NCBI GenBank assembly: GCA_029531795.1
Contig: JAPEIS010000010.1
Span: 992,001-1,056,000, forward strand
Direction of reading: 5' to 3'
From: Sclerotinia nivalis
Lineage: Eukaryota > Ascomycota > Leotiomycetes > Helotiales > Sclerotiniaceae
DNA: 64,000 nt
The position numbers and the translations under genes are program-made. Shown here one piece after another: positions 36,000-47,500 of this stretch (position 1 is the stretch's first letter; each line of letters opens with the position of its first letter). The notes below the pieces were generated by a model. The model had not been told where the DNA came from. It did no database searches and was given only the letters and a program-made list of their open reading frames with translations.

Positions 36000-38853
36000 C
36001 TATGTTGAAAATTTGAAGATTCCAGGTGCGATGATATCTGCAAGCGCCCATCCGTGAGGTAAACACGCCTGAAAAAAGACCATCAAAAAGTCTGTGTTGG
36101 TATCGCACAGCCCTATACCCTGAAGCCGTGGTTGAGAGCACGAGCTCTGCTCCCCCATCTCGATCCAGGCTTTCCTTTCCTTCGCGAACTGGTCCCCAGA
36201 CATACTCCAGGCTGTCAACTCGGCTACTGGACCAGCGCCCACAACAACGCTATCAAAGGCACCGTCTTGGTATTTGCAGAATGTCCAGACAATCAGAGCG
36301 CTGACAGATAAGGCCACATGACATATAGGATCCAAGGTTCGGATATCTACTGAGGCTTCAGTACTTTTTCTGAGGTTCTGATGTGCCACAAGGACATCGA
36401 CGGCTTGACACAACGCAGATCTAGCTGCAGGTGTCAAGGCCCAACCTATCATAGACGTCTGTCGTTTCTCTCTGGCAAGGCAATGAGCTTCAGACGACTC
36501 TTCGATAGTGCTCAGTCGTCTATCTTTGACAATCTGCGTGAGTTTGGGAACATCGACGGAGAGATGCATACTGAGGAGGTGGTAGAGCATGAAAGTATCA
36601 AAAAGTATGCATCTTAGACGAGTCCCGACAGTCGTATGGCAGTTAGGTAGGGCGTGGTCTTCGTAGCCATAGTAGTGTCTTAATAGATGTTGCTCCGTCT
36701 GGTCGGAATTGACCGTGGATTGAACCATGAATTGGTCTAGTCTCATATGGAGACGATCCAGGCGTCTTCGTAGAATATCTGTACGAACGACAATATTGAT
36801 GTCGCTGGCTGTCTGAGTAGCGGAACTCTGGAAATGCTTGTTGATGTCTGGTTGCATTGCACACAAGCATAGATTAATATCCTCAACAAGTAGCGATTGC
36901 GTGGAGCCAGTGTCCACGACATTACTCGTCAACGAGCTGAACATTGACTTCGAGTTCCGGTGAGCAGGTTCGACAAGCTGGCGCTCCTCCCAGACGTGAA
37001 GATCCACTGAGTCCCACGTTGACAAAGTACATGGGAACGGGAAGTGTAGCTCTTCGGGGAAGCTTGTCATTGGTTTGCTTCGTAGAAAACATATGTATGC
37101 ATCTAGCTTAAACATATTATATGCAATCCTCCCTTAATGTCAGTGAGGATGTAGTTGGGGTTTGAGATGCTTACCTCTGTCGTTGTCCAAGTTTTGTCCA
37201 GCGTAACGGTGGGAAAATGCCCTTTTTCTCATCGTGCCATGCTGTCTCAGGCTTGAAGAATCCAGTTTCACGGAGCACGGCCATCTGAATGTTCCAAAGT
37301 ATTATCGCACGGGACAGTTCGCGCTCATGCTGTTTGTGCGTAAGAATTTGTCTAAACGATTATTGTTGTAGGTGCTTACCCCGTAGTATAAAGCAAAGAC
37401 CATGTTCAGTAGTGCTGCATTGCACAATTCGGCAGATAATGACTGCTGAAATCTATCGTGTGACGTGATTTGACACTGATCAGGTCTTTGTTAGTTACTC
37501 GAAATATATCATTTCTGGGATTATGGGGATATTACCAATTGGGGCGTGATATGATCGATCAAGACTGCGTGTGTCTCGGTGGCATATTTCATAGCTTTGC
37601 TAGTGCCCGAAAGCCACGCGCCAATCATTGCTATAGATAGTTCGCATAATCCTGCCTCACCTGCTTCCTCTTCACGAGAGGCGCGATGTATGATGGGCCA
37701 TCGGTGATGGAAATGGTCAAAATAAAGCTCCGTATAGAGCTCCAGGTATTGCGGCAATTCGGCGCCAGGAATTGCTATTCGTGACGCAGCAATAGTTGTT
37801 ACTTGAGGATCAGGCCGAAGTTGCATCGCCGTCCAGTCAATTATGCCGCGAGTCGTCGCTGCTGAGGGCGTCCTTCTGCAAAAGTAGAATCACGAGTCAG
37901 TGGATCTTCTTCTGGCTTCCAAGGACTCTGCATCCACCGGTTCTCGAAATATCGCGCCGTTCGAGACTCAGGAGACTTTGTGGAAGGGAACCAATAGCTC
38001 TGGAATAGCGGAACTTACTCAGTTTCTGGCACAAGTGGGCGTGTTATTGTGGCAGAGTTCAAAATCTTTCCAGTTGAGTATGGATGGACCGGAAGGCCAC
38101 TGATGTCAGTATCCAAGGTTTGTGGTGACGGAACATCCATCGTCTCGTCCCAGCTAGGCGTTTCGTCTTCCAAGGAGATGTCATTTTTTTCATACTGGCA
38201 GTTGATCCCCTTCTTGATACACCTTGAGCAGATCTCATTGCCATCGCATTTCACTTTTCCTGTACGGCAGGTGAGGCAGGCTCTCTTACTTCGCCCTGAC
38301 GGGTTTGGTTCCTTCGCGGTAGCATGCTTGATTGTATGGCGTTGAAGGCTATCGCTGTTTCAAATGTCAATATCTTGTGCCCAAGAGGGTGACTGATCCG
38401 CGAGTGAGATCGCAGCACTCCGAAACATCATATATTTGGCAACATTTCGATGTATCAGTTTCTGAACGGACATGATGCCTGCGAACCAGGAACTGCTGGA
38501 TCTCTCATCGAACCTTGCTCAACATCCTTCTCTTAACTCCATTAGAAGCGCATTACTGGATTAGCTCATCAGATTCCAATCAAATTTCCCTTCAGCCTCT
38601 AAGATTCGGTATATGGCATATTGTGAGATCGCGAGAGTGCTTAAGTGAAATGGGAGTCAAACCTGCGATTAAAACGTCGTTTGCACAACGGACAACGAAA
38701 CGAGTTTGTTGTGGAATGCCCTTTCTCATGACGCACCAAATGCTCCTTGCGAGCGAAAGACTTTCCGCAGTCCGGAACTCTGCAAGCAAAAGATTGAGAT
38801 TTCATCTCGGGTAATAGGTGTAATGTTTCGCCACATGAGATCGCTGGTGACAT
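36000..38853 (-). CDS. C2H2 plus Zn2Cys6 transcription factor with fungal middle homology region
   Basis: Likely nuclear DNA-binding regulator. Six exons by my reading: 38853-38663, 38354-38019, 37875-37536, 37475-37380, 37329-37175, 37077-36000; total 2196 nt, 731 residues, frame kept throughout. Introns are 308, 143, 60, 50 and 97 nt, each GT-AG. Finger 1 is C24, C29, H42, H46; finger 2 is C54, C57, H70, H74 and is split by intron 1, whose removal restores the exact C-x2-C-x12-H-x3-H spacing. The Zn2Cys6 cluster is C90, C93, C100, C106, C109, C116 with the classic 2-6-5-2-6 spacing. Residues about 219-240 (YFDHFHHRWPIIH) open the fungal-specific middle homology region, which continues through the long last exon. 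Met-17 (38805) is an alternative start. The acceptor of intron 5 is the least certain. Base use is ordinary and no RIP-type stops are seen. The target genes are unknown. Confidence 0.85.
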
Positions 38854-39200
38854 AAGTCGTAGCCGTAGTTCAAAAGAAGAAGCACCAAAAATGAGAATTA
38901 CATCTACTCCGTGATTTCAACCGGTTTCGGTAGTTTGAGGGGTTCCGTTGATGGAGTGGCGGTATTCAAGAAGTAAATGTGGGACCACGGGTCTCTGTGG
39001 GATGGGACGTAGATCACGGGCCGCTGTGGGAGGATAAAAATTTTCTCACGATTAATAATCGAGAAGATGGATCGTTCGATTATCTCATCCTCAGACCCTT
39101 CAGTGATTACGTATGCATAAAATCTATAAATCGACCAATAAGAAGCATATGGGGCACCCCGTATGATCATCGAAGGGTCTGAAACTATTTGGTCGTAGTT
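38854..39200. other. upstream region of the transcription factor gene
   Basis: Probably promoter and 5' untranslated sequence. On the minus strand an ATTGG box (inverse CCAAT) and a TATA-like TTTATAG lie near 39145-39125, roughly 270 bases before the proposed start. An 88-codon minus strand ORF (39170-38904) lies here on the same strand; it has no recognisable domain and I could not splice it in frame to exon 1. Composition becomes AT-rich just beyond 39200. Confidence 0.4.
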
Positions 39201-40791
39201 TTGGTGTGAAATATAACATTTCGATTTTTATTCGATTCTTCAATTAATAATCCATTAACAATTATAACTTTTTCAGGTCGATTCAATAGATAGAGTTGAA
39301 TTTTCTGATCATCTTTATATATATTTCATTATTATTATTTTATTCGATCAAGTATATATATATTATTGAAAGTTAAAAAGTAGAGTTTTAAAAATATAAT
39401 ATTTTGTAATATTAAGTATCCAACCTTTTCGAAATCAACAACCACAGCCCTTTTCGAAAAATCAATTGATTTTTTGAATATCGTTAGATTGATATGATCT
39501 TCAAAGTATTAATAGATTTATCGAAAGAGGTTGTTATTGATTTCGAAAGAGTAGAGTGCTTCTTATAGTTATTCAATCGATCTGATATTTCAGGTATTTC
39601 ATTTCGAAGAATGAAAGTAATCTTTTCTATTATCATCACAATTCAACTTCTATTATCTTCTAATGCCTCTTGTATAGTTCTATATACCCCTGTATACTTT
39701 TATGTCTTAGAAATAGCTTTTTCAGACTTCTGAAAAGCTTTATTCCATTATCAAAATATCGATCAATAATCTTAATAATCTTCAACTATTTTTTTTTTCA
39801 ATAATCATTCAATACTATCAATATAATTGGCAGATTCGTAGTAAATTGAACTTGATCAGGAGATTCGATTGAATCTATTTTTATTATTAGTATACGAATA
39901 TCGAAATAATTGAGGTAAAAAAAAAAGATTTGAAAAATAAAATAAATAACGAGATTTTAAATCAACGATACAATTCAGAAATTCCAAATAGATTCAATAG
40001 ATACTATAAATTGAGAGTTTTCGAATGATATGATTTGTTTTTTAATAAATCATAATAATGAATAATTCGTATAATCTTGATTTAATATATAATCTATAAA
40101 AACTTTTGGATTAACAAAATTGAAATATTCGATTTCGAAATCATCGAAATCATTAATGTAATCATTCTATATTTCTAAATCGAAATAATTATTTCTTTTA
40201 TAGAATTCGCATTTGTATCTACAGAAATCGGTTATCTTTTAAAAATTTGCTAAATCTGATATAAAATACTTTTATTTTTATTTCTCTACTTATTCATTAT
40301 AGATTTCATTATTGAATTATATAATATTTGATATTGTTGATGAAATAGAAAATTGAATTCTTATTAATTCGATCTGAATTTTTCCTGAGATGATCTTTTG
40401 CATTTGAAACTTGAATAATTGAACTCTGAATAATTGAGCTCTAGATAATTAAAGGATTTCAAAATCTGATTCGAAGAAGTCTATTATAATTGATATAATA
40501 ATATTCTTTATATATTTTAAAAATTATTAAATTATTCGAAAAAGAGTTTATAAAATAATCTTGAAAATTGAAGTATAGTTTTGTATTATATTTAATATAT
40601 TAAAAAAGCTATATTTATATTGTATATCTTTTTTAAATTTGTAAAGAGTTTCAAATAATTTTGATAGTGATTTTCGTAAAGTGAAATATAGAAATTTGAT
40701 ATTATTATAGGAAAATAGATCGATAAAAAACTCAAAATTGTATTGAAATTAATATGTTTTTCTGGTTTTCTTCAAATATATATTTTATATA
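39201..40791. other. AT-rich sequence between gene island and D1
   Basis: No ORF of note, no LTR and no TIR found. A short imperfect tandem (AATAATTGAACTCTG-like, about three units) lies near 40410-40455. Probably old repeat sequence degraded beyond recognition. Confidence 0.5.
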
Positions 40792-40833
40792 ACCGATATC
40801 CCTACATCGTGCACGACCCCACATCTTGCACGC
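40792..40833 (+). repeat. left TIR of D1
   Basis: 42 bp starting ACCGATATCCCTACATCG. It holds two related half-sites, ATCGTGCACG and ATCTTGCACG, about 17 bp apart. Confidence 0.85.
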
Positions 40834-40956
40834 CCTCTATATTACAACTACGATCACTTCAAAATTCGATATTAATTATAATTTATAAGATATAAAACTA
40901 CGATTTCTTTTGATGTATGAAAAGATATAGTATTATCCAATAGAATCAAAAAATCT

Positions 40957-42886
40957 TTATTTTATCAATTTCGACGAAATCTTGATGTATCGCCCAGCCC
41001 TTGAATACAATACCCCCTTCTTTCCTTCCATTATTGATTTATCAATCTTTACAATATCGTAATCTTTTATAGCTTCTTTAGATATTAAATCTATAGTATA
41101 AAAACGTTTTGAAATCATTTGAATTCTTTTAACAAAAAGTATTAATGATTTCCGAGCTCTTTTCATTTCTTTTTTAATATCATATACAATTTGACGATCA
41201 ATTTTCCTTTATGCTATCCTCTTTTTAATCGCTTTATTTCTTTATTCCCTTTCAACTTTTTTTTCAGTTTTCTTTTGCTTCTTAATTTCCTTCTCTTATT
41301 CAATAACTAATACTTTAGTCGATTGATAGACTTTAGCTCTTTCAATTTGCAAAAAGAAATATAAAAAAGTATCTCCGTTTTCCTTCTCTACAAAGTTTAA
41401 ACATTTGGAATGAGTCCTTTTTTTTTTCGATTTTCAGAGCTTCTTTTAGATCTTTTATTCTATACAATTAAATATTAGCATTAGCTGTATTCGTAAATGC
41501 AATCTTAAAAAGCTTCTGAGTGATATCGGGATCCTGTTTAAAGCGAAACTCTAATTTGAAGTGACGAAGAGTTTTAATCGTATATAGTATCTTTATTTTA
41601 TTCCTTGTAAATTGTATCGATGTAGATAATGTAGAAGCTTTTTCAGGTTCGATATTGCGAATAGTAATGTTCTTATTTATAGAATAAATGCTTGCTTTTT
41701 CGAAAGATTTTAGGATATTATGAGTAATAATAGATTGAATTCAAATTATTTTAAATATTATTCAAAAGTTATATTTCGATATCTTAACGATATCTTTGTT
41801 TTTGTGTATCAAATTGTTGAATTCTATATTATAATTCGTCGAAAGAGAGAAGAAGTAGTCCATATCAAAAAATTGTAGCCGATGTATAAAATGGAGAGGG
41901 AGAATCAACAAAATGATCTTCAATTTATTATATTTCGATATAAATTCTATATTCATATAACTAAAATGATCATCTACAATTAATAGACGATATCTTTTCC
42001 CTGTTTTTGAACGAGTATAATATTGAAAGACTTTAATAAGTCAAATGAAACCGAATGTATTCGATAATTATCCATTGTTTAAAGTTCCGAAATAAACCTG
42101 ATCCTTTATTCTTATCTTATCAACTCATATATCCTATAGATCCCCAGATTCCCCTTTATAAATTAAAGTGAAAGGGATAGCTATTTCGTTAGTATATATA
42201 TATATTAAAAGGATGATAAACTCTTTCGATCTGTTCTATTTAGCTTTTGTAATTCTATTACGATTATATATATCAGTATTCATTATCCTCTTCATAATTC
42301 TTTCCAAACTAATAAGAAAGCCTTTTTCGTCTCAATTGTATATATTCTTCAATAATATATTATATTTTGTAATCACTTTTGTTAACTAAATAGAAAAAAG
42401 AAGAATATTAATATAATTTTTTTAAATAATAAAATTCAACAATAATATAAAATAATTCAAATCAGATTATAAAAATGCTCAAATATAGCAATATTATCAG
42501 CTTTCATATACAAATTATTAATACATCGGAGATACCGATTTTGAAGATATATTTTATACCTTTTTACAAAATTTGCTGTCTAATTCTTTCCTAGAGAGTA
42601 ATCTATAATCTCTTCTACAAAGTTTTTGATTATACAGTTTATAGAAAGCATAGATCTTTATATCAATTAAAGTCTTTTTTTGCTCTTTTAAAAGAGATTG
42701 ATGAGTTTCAGTATATATAGTATTGTAGGAGATGGTTTTGCCTTTATAGCGCCAAAAGAGCGTCGAACGATTGATTTTGAAGAAATTAGCTATTTGAGTA
42801 TATTTAGGATGCTCTACACCTTTAATTTGAGCTAATGCAAGCTCCATACAGGCCTCTGAAGGCATATCGTCGTTCTATTCGTCCAT
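40957..42886 (-). pseudogene. D1 transposase remnant (CENP-B type HTH, DDE)
   Basis: The start at 42886 (MDE, stop, NDDMPSEACMEL) is supported by the same layout in D2; the stop replaces a CAG/CAA-like codon. The N-terminal DNA-binding part reads LALAQIKGVEHPKYTQIANF (42865-42554). The DDE region contains LIVDDHFSYMN near 41990-41950 and LPLHFIHRLQFFDMDYFF (41956-41762), the segment with the last catalytic Asp in pogo-type enzymes. The C-terminal tail reads GVLYSRAGRYIKISSK and ends at 40957. Several stops and frame losses separate these blocks. Confidence 0.8.
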
Positions 42887-42915
42887 AGTGGTTGATATTT
42901 TATAAAATTAAAAGT

Positions 42916-42957
42916 GCGTACAAGATGTAGGGTCGTGCACGATATAGGGATATCGGT
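42916..42957 (-). repeat. right TIR of D1
   Basis: Inverse complement of the left TIR with three transition differences. Confidence 0.85.
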
Positions 42958-43429
42958 TAATTTAGTAAACGTATAGTTGATACAAGAATAATCGATTCAA
43001 AAAAAAAGATCAAATATACAATATTAGATAGTATTCCTTTTTGATTCTTTAATCCCTTTGGATAATTCAATATATAATATTAAAGATTATTCTTTGATAT
43101 AAAAGTATTATATCGAAAATACAATATTTGACAATACAATACTTTTATCCAATTACAAAGACAAAATCAAATATATAATATTAAATAATCTAGAATCTAT
43201 AACTCTTTACATTAATACCCAAGTTTCTGATCTGTAATATCATTATAACTGATCAATATCGATAGGTATATATAGGAAAAGTGAAACTTCAATATTATAT
43301 TCTACAATAATTATATTGATTTGTCTAAAGAACTAGAACTATAGAAACATCGAACTATATAAAGTACAACCGAAGCACTAACGTCAACGCTAGTGAATTC
43401 ACGTGATGAATGATGAATATCTCAACACA
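42958..43429. other. AT-rich sequence right of D1
   Basis: Nothing coding seen. A less AT-rich patch at 43365-43420 contains GTCAACGCTAGTG and a CACGTGATG, just before the Gypsy integrase fragment begins. Confidence 0.45.
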
Positions 43430-43740
43430 AACAAAGATTCCGAAATAAATCTTTTTAGAATTCTTAAAATCATTACCAATCTCTTTCCGAATCTAATCCG
43501 ATATCTCAATCGATTATATTATATCTTTATCAGATTATAAATATTACGATTCTATATATAAACATATTTTGATAATTGTTTATAAATTAACTAAAATAAA
43601 ACATTTTATAAATATAAGATCTTTAATAATAAAAGAATTAATTAATAATTTTATCAATTGTATTTATACTTTATATAATCTATCAAATAATATCATTTTA
43701 GATCGAGAAATATAATTTGTATCAGAATTTTGAATATAAT
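43430..43740 (+). pseudogene. old Gypsy integrase fragment, left part (split by A2)
   Basis: Reads on the + strand as integrase core of family A type (HILIIVYKLTKIKHFINIRS, then NNIILDREI), with the same words as A1 and A2 but in the opposite orientation. It stops at SEF*I exactly at the A2 insertion and continues at 50592. The left end appears truncated. Confidence 0.75.
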
Positions 43741-43885
43741 TATCACGGTGGTGGTAGGGTGCTTTAAGATATGATGATATTCTACGAAAAAGGAAGAAGG
43801 TGTTAGAAAGAGCGTCGATTATATAGGGGATAAATGCTTTAAACAATTATATAGATTAATTAGGAATGGGTTATAAACCTATAAT
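43741..43885 (-). repeat. 3' LTR of A2
   Basis: Outer start TATCACGGTGGTGGTAGGG is preserved; inner end TTATAAACCTATAATA is mutated relative to TTACGAACCCGTGACA. Confidence 0.9.
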
Positions 43886-44549
43886 AGTATTTTTTTCCTC
43901 AAAGTTTAATTTGTTTTCAAATTATGAATAAAACCTTTTGTAAAACAATTGTTCAAGCAAAGTTTTGTTCAAACATTTCAAATTTTTGAGTTGTAATATT
44001 ACTTTTCAAATTTTAAGATTGTTTTAAAATTTAAGATACTATTTTTCTATTTAAGCAAATTGTATTTTCTTTTTTGTTGATTGTTGTAAAGTCTTTGTAA
44101 AAACTAAAATTGACAACAATATTGTAATATTTGAGTGATCCAAGATTTATAATAATGGTTTAGGTTTTTTGAGATGTAAATGATAGTAATCGATTAGGGT
44201 TTTCTTATTGTTTTTTAAATTTGATATTGATTGTTAGATTAATATATAATATTTCTATTTGATTTGATAATGATAGTTATCTTCATTGTGATTATCAAGT
44301 ATACCTTCAAATATTTATTTTTGAATTGGTTTGTCTTTTTCGTTTTTTTTTTTAAGAATTTTGTTTTTTGTGATTTTCAATTTTGATTTGTTAATTAAAG
44401 TTTATCCTGAAAAATAAGATTTTGGATATACTAGTTTTAGTAACGAATGATGAAATATTAGAAAGATTCGTATATTTTTTGGTAGTTCGATCAAACATGT
44501 ATACAAATAAATCTTTATTATTTTGTATAATTTGATTTATTTATTGTTG

Positions 44550-47500
44550 AGCTTTTTTGTTTTATAAGATGTTTTTATATTTTTTATATTTATATAGATT
44601 TTTTGTTCTTTTGTATATTATAATGAATCTGATCTGTTTTGATTTGTATATTCCTTATAAATTGTAATAGATTGTTTTGTAAGTGTTTTGAATTGGTTTA
44701 GGATATATTTTATTTTTTTAATTGTTTTGTTTTCCTTAAAGAATTCGTATTTTTGAGTTATTGTTATATTTGAAGAGTAGGGTTTATTAGTTTCTATATT
44801 CAATTGTGGATTAAAATTGTAATTCGCAAAGAATGGCGAACAATTTGTTGTTTTAGAAATCAAGTTGTTTGAAACAAATTCTATTAATGGTAATTATTCT
44901 ATTCAATCATTTTGATAAAAGTTTATAAATGTATATAAATATTGTTTTAGAATTGAATTGATCTGTTTTGTTTAGTTGTTTATCTGTAGATGAAATGCTG
45001 AGTTGTGTTTAAGGGTTATTCCCAATTGTTCAGAAAGCTATATTCAGAATCCCGATACGAATTGTATTCCTTGATCTGAAATGATATTTTCTGATAGATT
45101 ATATAATGTATAAATGCGATTGATAAAAGTATTAATCAATTTTTTTATTATTAGAAATCTTGTATTTATAAAATGTCTTATTTTTGTTAATCTACAAATA
45201 ACTATTAATATATATTTATATATTGAATTATAGTGTTTATAATTTGACAAAGATGTAATATAATCGATTGAAATATTTGATTATAGTCGGAAAGGAATAA
45301 GCAATGATTTCAGAAATCCTAAAGAAAATGATTTTGGGGATTTTGTTCGAATATAAAATTTACAAGCTTAAATATAAACATCTATTTTTTGATGTATCTG
45401 TAATCATTAGTAACTTCTAAAGACCGGATCAATAATCTTTGTACAACTAGAATAATCAATAGGGTTTGATAAATGTATTTTGTATAAAATTTATATTTTT
45501 AGTTTATCATCAAATAGAATTCATAGTTTTTCATGATAGTAGATCTTGTTATTGTAAATACAGCAATCCTATATAATTATTTGTAGGATTTTTTTGAATT
45601 CTTTTGATTATTTGGTTATAAAGGGATCTTCGATTGCTGATATTAATTGTTTGGCTATATTTGATCTATTGTATATTGTATCAATAAGTTCGTCGATAGA
45701 CTTGTTTTCAAATGATATTATTTAATTTGTTATAATTAATAAAAAGTTATTTATAAGTTCTTTGTATAAATCTATATTGAATCTATTAATAAATAAAACA
45801 ATATGTTTTCGGTTTTTTAAGTGTTCATTGTTGGGATCAAAGCTATCAGATCGATTCTTCTGTTGGCGGTTCAAAGCATCTAGTCGAATTGTTTTGATTT
45901 TTGGTTGATAAACAATTCGAAAGTTGTATTAGGATAGAAACTTTGATTATCGTATTTGATATTGATTTAATGCTTTTATCGTTGTAAAGTATTCCAAATT
46001 CTTGTAATCAATCAAGATTTCGAATTCCTATTGAGATTTTTATAATTCTAATTGCTATTCCTTCATTGATTTAATAATAGTTAATAGCTTTTTATTATAG
46101 ATTTTGTAATTATATTTAATAACCAAATGTTTCGAAGAAAGGTATATTATTAATTGTAAAACATTGTTGTTATTGTATTGAAAAAGTATTTTTTTCAAAA
46201 TCTAATTTGAAGTATCTGTTTTTAATACAGTTTTTCTATTATAATTAAAATAGGCAAGTATCAAAATTATTGTGAATACATTCTTTAGATTTTCGAATAC
46301 TATTATATAATTGTTTTTTTATTGCCAATTTATTTCTTTCCGTAAAAGATTATTTAAAGGATGATAAATCTTAAAAAAGTCTTTTATAAATCGATAATAA
46401 AAATTCGCGAAGCCGAGGAATCGCTGTAGATCCTTAATCAACATTGATTATATTCAAGAAATAATAACTGATATTTTATCTTGATTTATTTTTATATCTT
46501 CAATTATAATCATAAAGTGTAAATATTTCGTAAAAGTTATTTCGAATTCGTATTTATTAATATCGATTTGTAAGCCAGCATCCTGCAATTTCTGGATTAT
46601 ATTACGAATATATTCTTGGTATTGATTTTTATCTTCGGAGTATATAAGGATATTGTTGAGGTATACAGTATAATACTTATCTAGTTCGTCAAACAAAATA
46701 TAATTAATATAGTATTGGAATAATATTAATATATTGTAAAGATCAAAGGGTATAATTAGTGATTCGAATAATCCAAATCGAATAATAAAAACGGTTTTCT
46801 ATTCGTTATTTTTTGTAATACAAAATTTGTTAAAAACAATAATAATATCTAATTTGATATAGATTTTTGTATTGCAAAAAGTATCTAGAGTTTTTCGAAT
46901 AATTAATAAAAGATATCGATTCTTAATAATAACATTATTCAAATTATAATAATCCTGATAAATACAAACCCCTCCGTCAAGTTTGATTGCTAAAAGTAAT
47001 GGAACTATATTTCGTAATCTTGATTCCCGAATGAAACCTTTGATAAGATTATTATCGATTCATTTTCGAATTACCTTTAATTCAAAAAAGAACAAAGAAC
47101 GATTTTTGAAATATAAAGGTTTTTTTCCAGACATTAACTCTATTTTATAATTCTATACCCGATATAAAGGAAATATATCTATATAGCAAAATAGAAAAGC
47201 AAATAGTTTGTTTTGAAATTACAAAAGGAGTTTTTCTCTAATTTCGTTATCGCTAAAGGATGATTTACTATTGAAGAATTTCTCGATATTCATCTTCGTT
47301 ATTTTGCAAAAGTGTTCTGATTGATAACAATAGTAAACAAAATCGTAAAGCTTCGGAAACATTTTAGCTAATATATTGGTGATATTGCCTTTTCCATATA
47401 ATATATCCTTGAAGTTTTGTTCTTGAAAAGCTAGAATTATTGTTGTTTTATATAAACGTTTTTATCGGACAATTTCTTTTGTTCGATCCAATTCCTTTTA

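Larger units (their letters stand above)
40792..42957 (-). mobile_element. pogo-like DNA transposon D1
   Basis: A 2166-bp element with 42-bp TIRs (three mismatches) that start ACCGATATCCCTA, flanked by TA at 40790-40791 and 42958-42959. The transposase remnant is on the minus strand. The TIRs are well kept while the interior is dense with transition-type stops. Sister copy of D2. Confidence 0.9.

Noticed and set aside
36381..36617. ORFs on the + strand inside the transcription factor gene (also 37796-38345 and 38515-38814)
   Set aside because: They are antisense to exons and introns of a gene with a fully consistent exon structure.
42168..42389. ORF antisense to D1 transposase, with a matching one in D2 (52814-53014)
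   Set aside because: The two look conserved only because the D copies are homologous; the translation is a hydrophobic shadow of the transposase strand.
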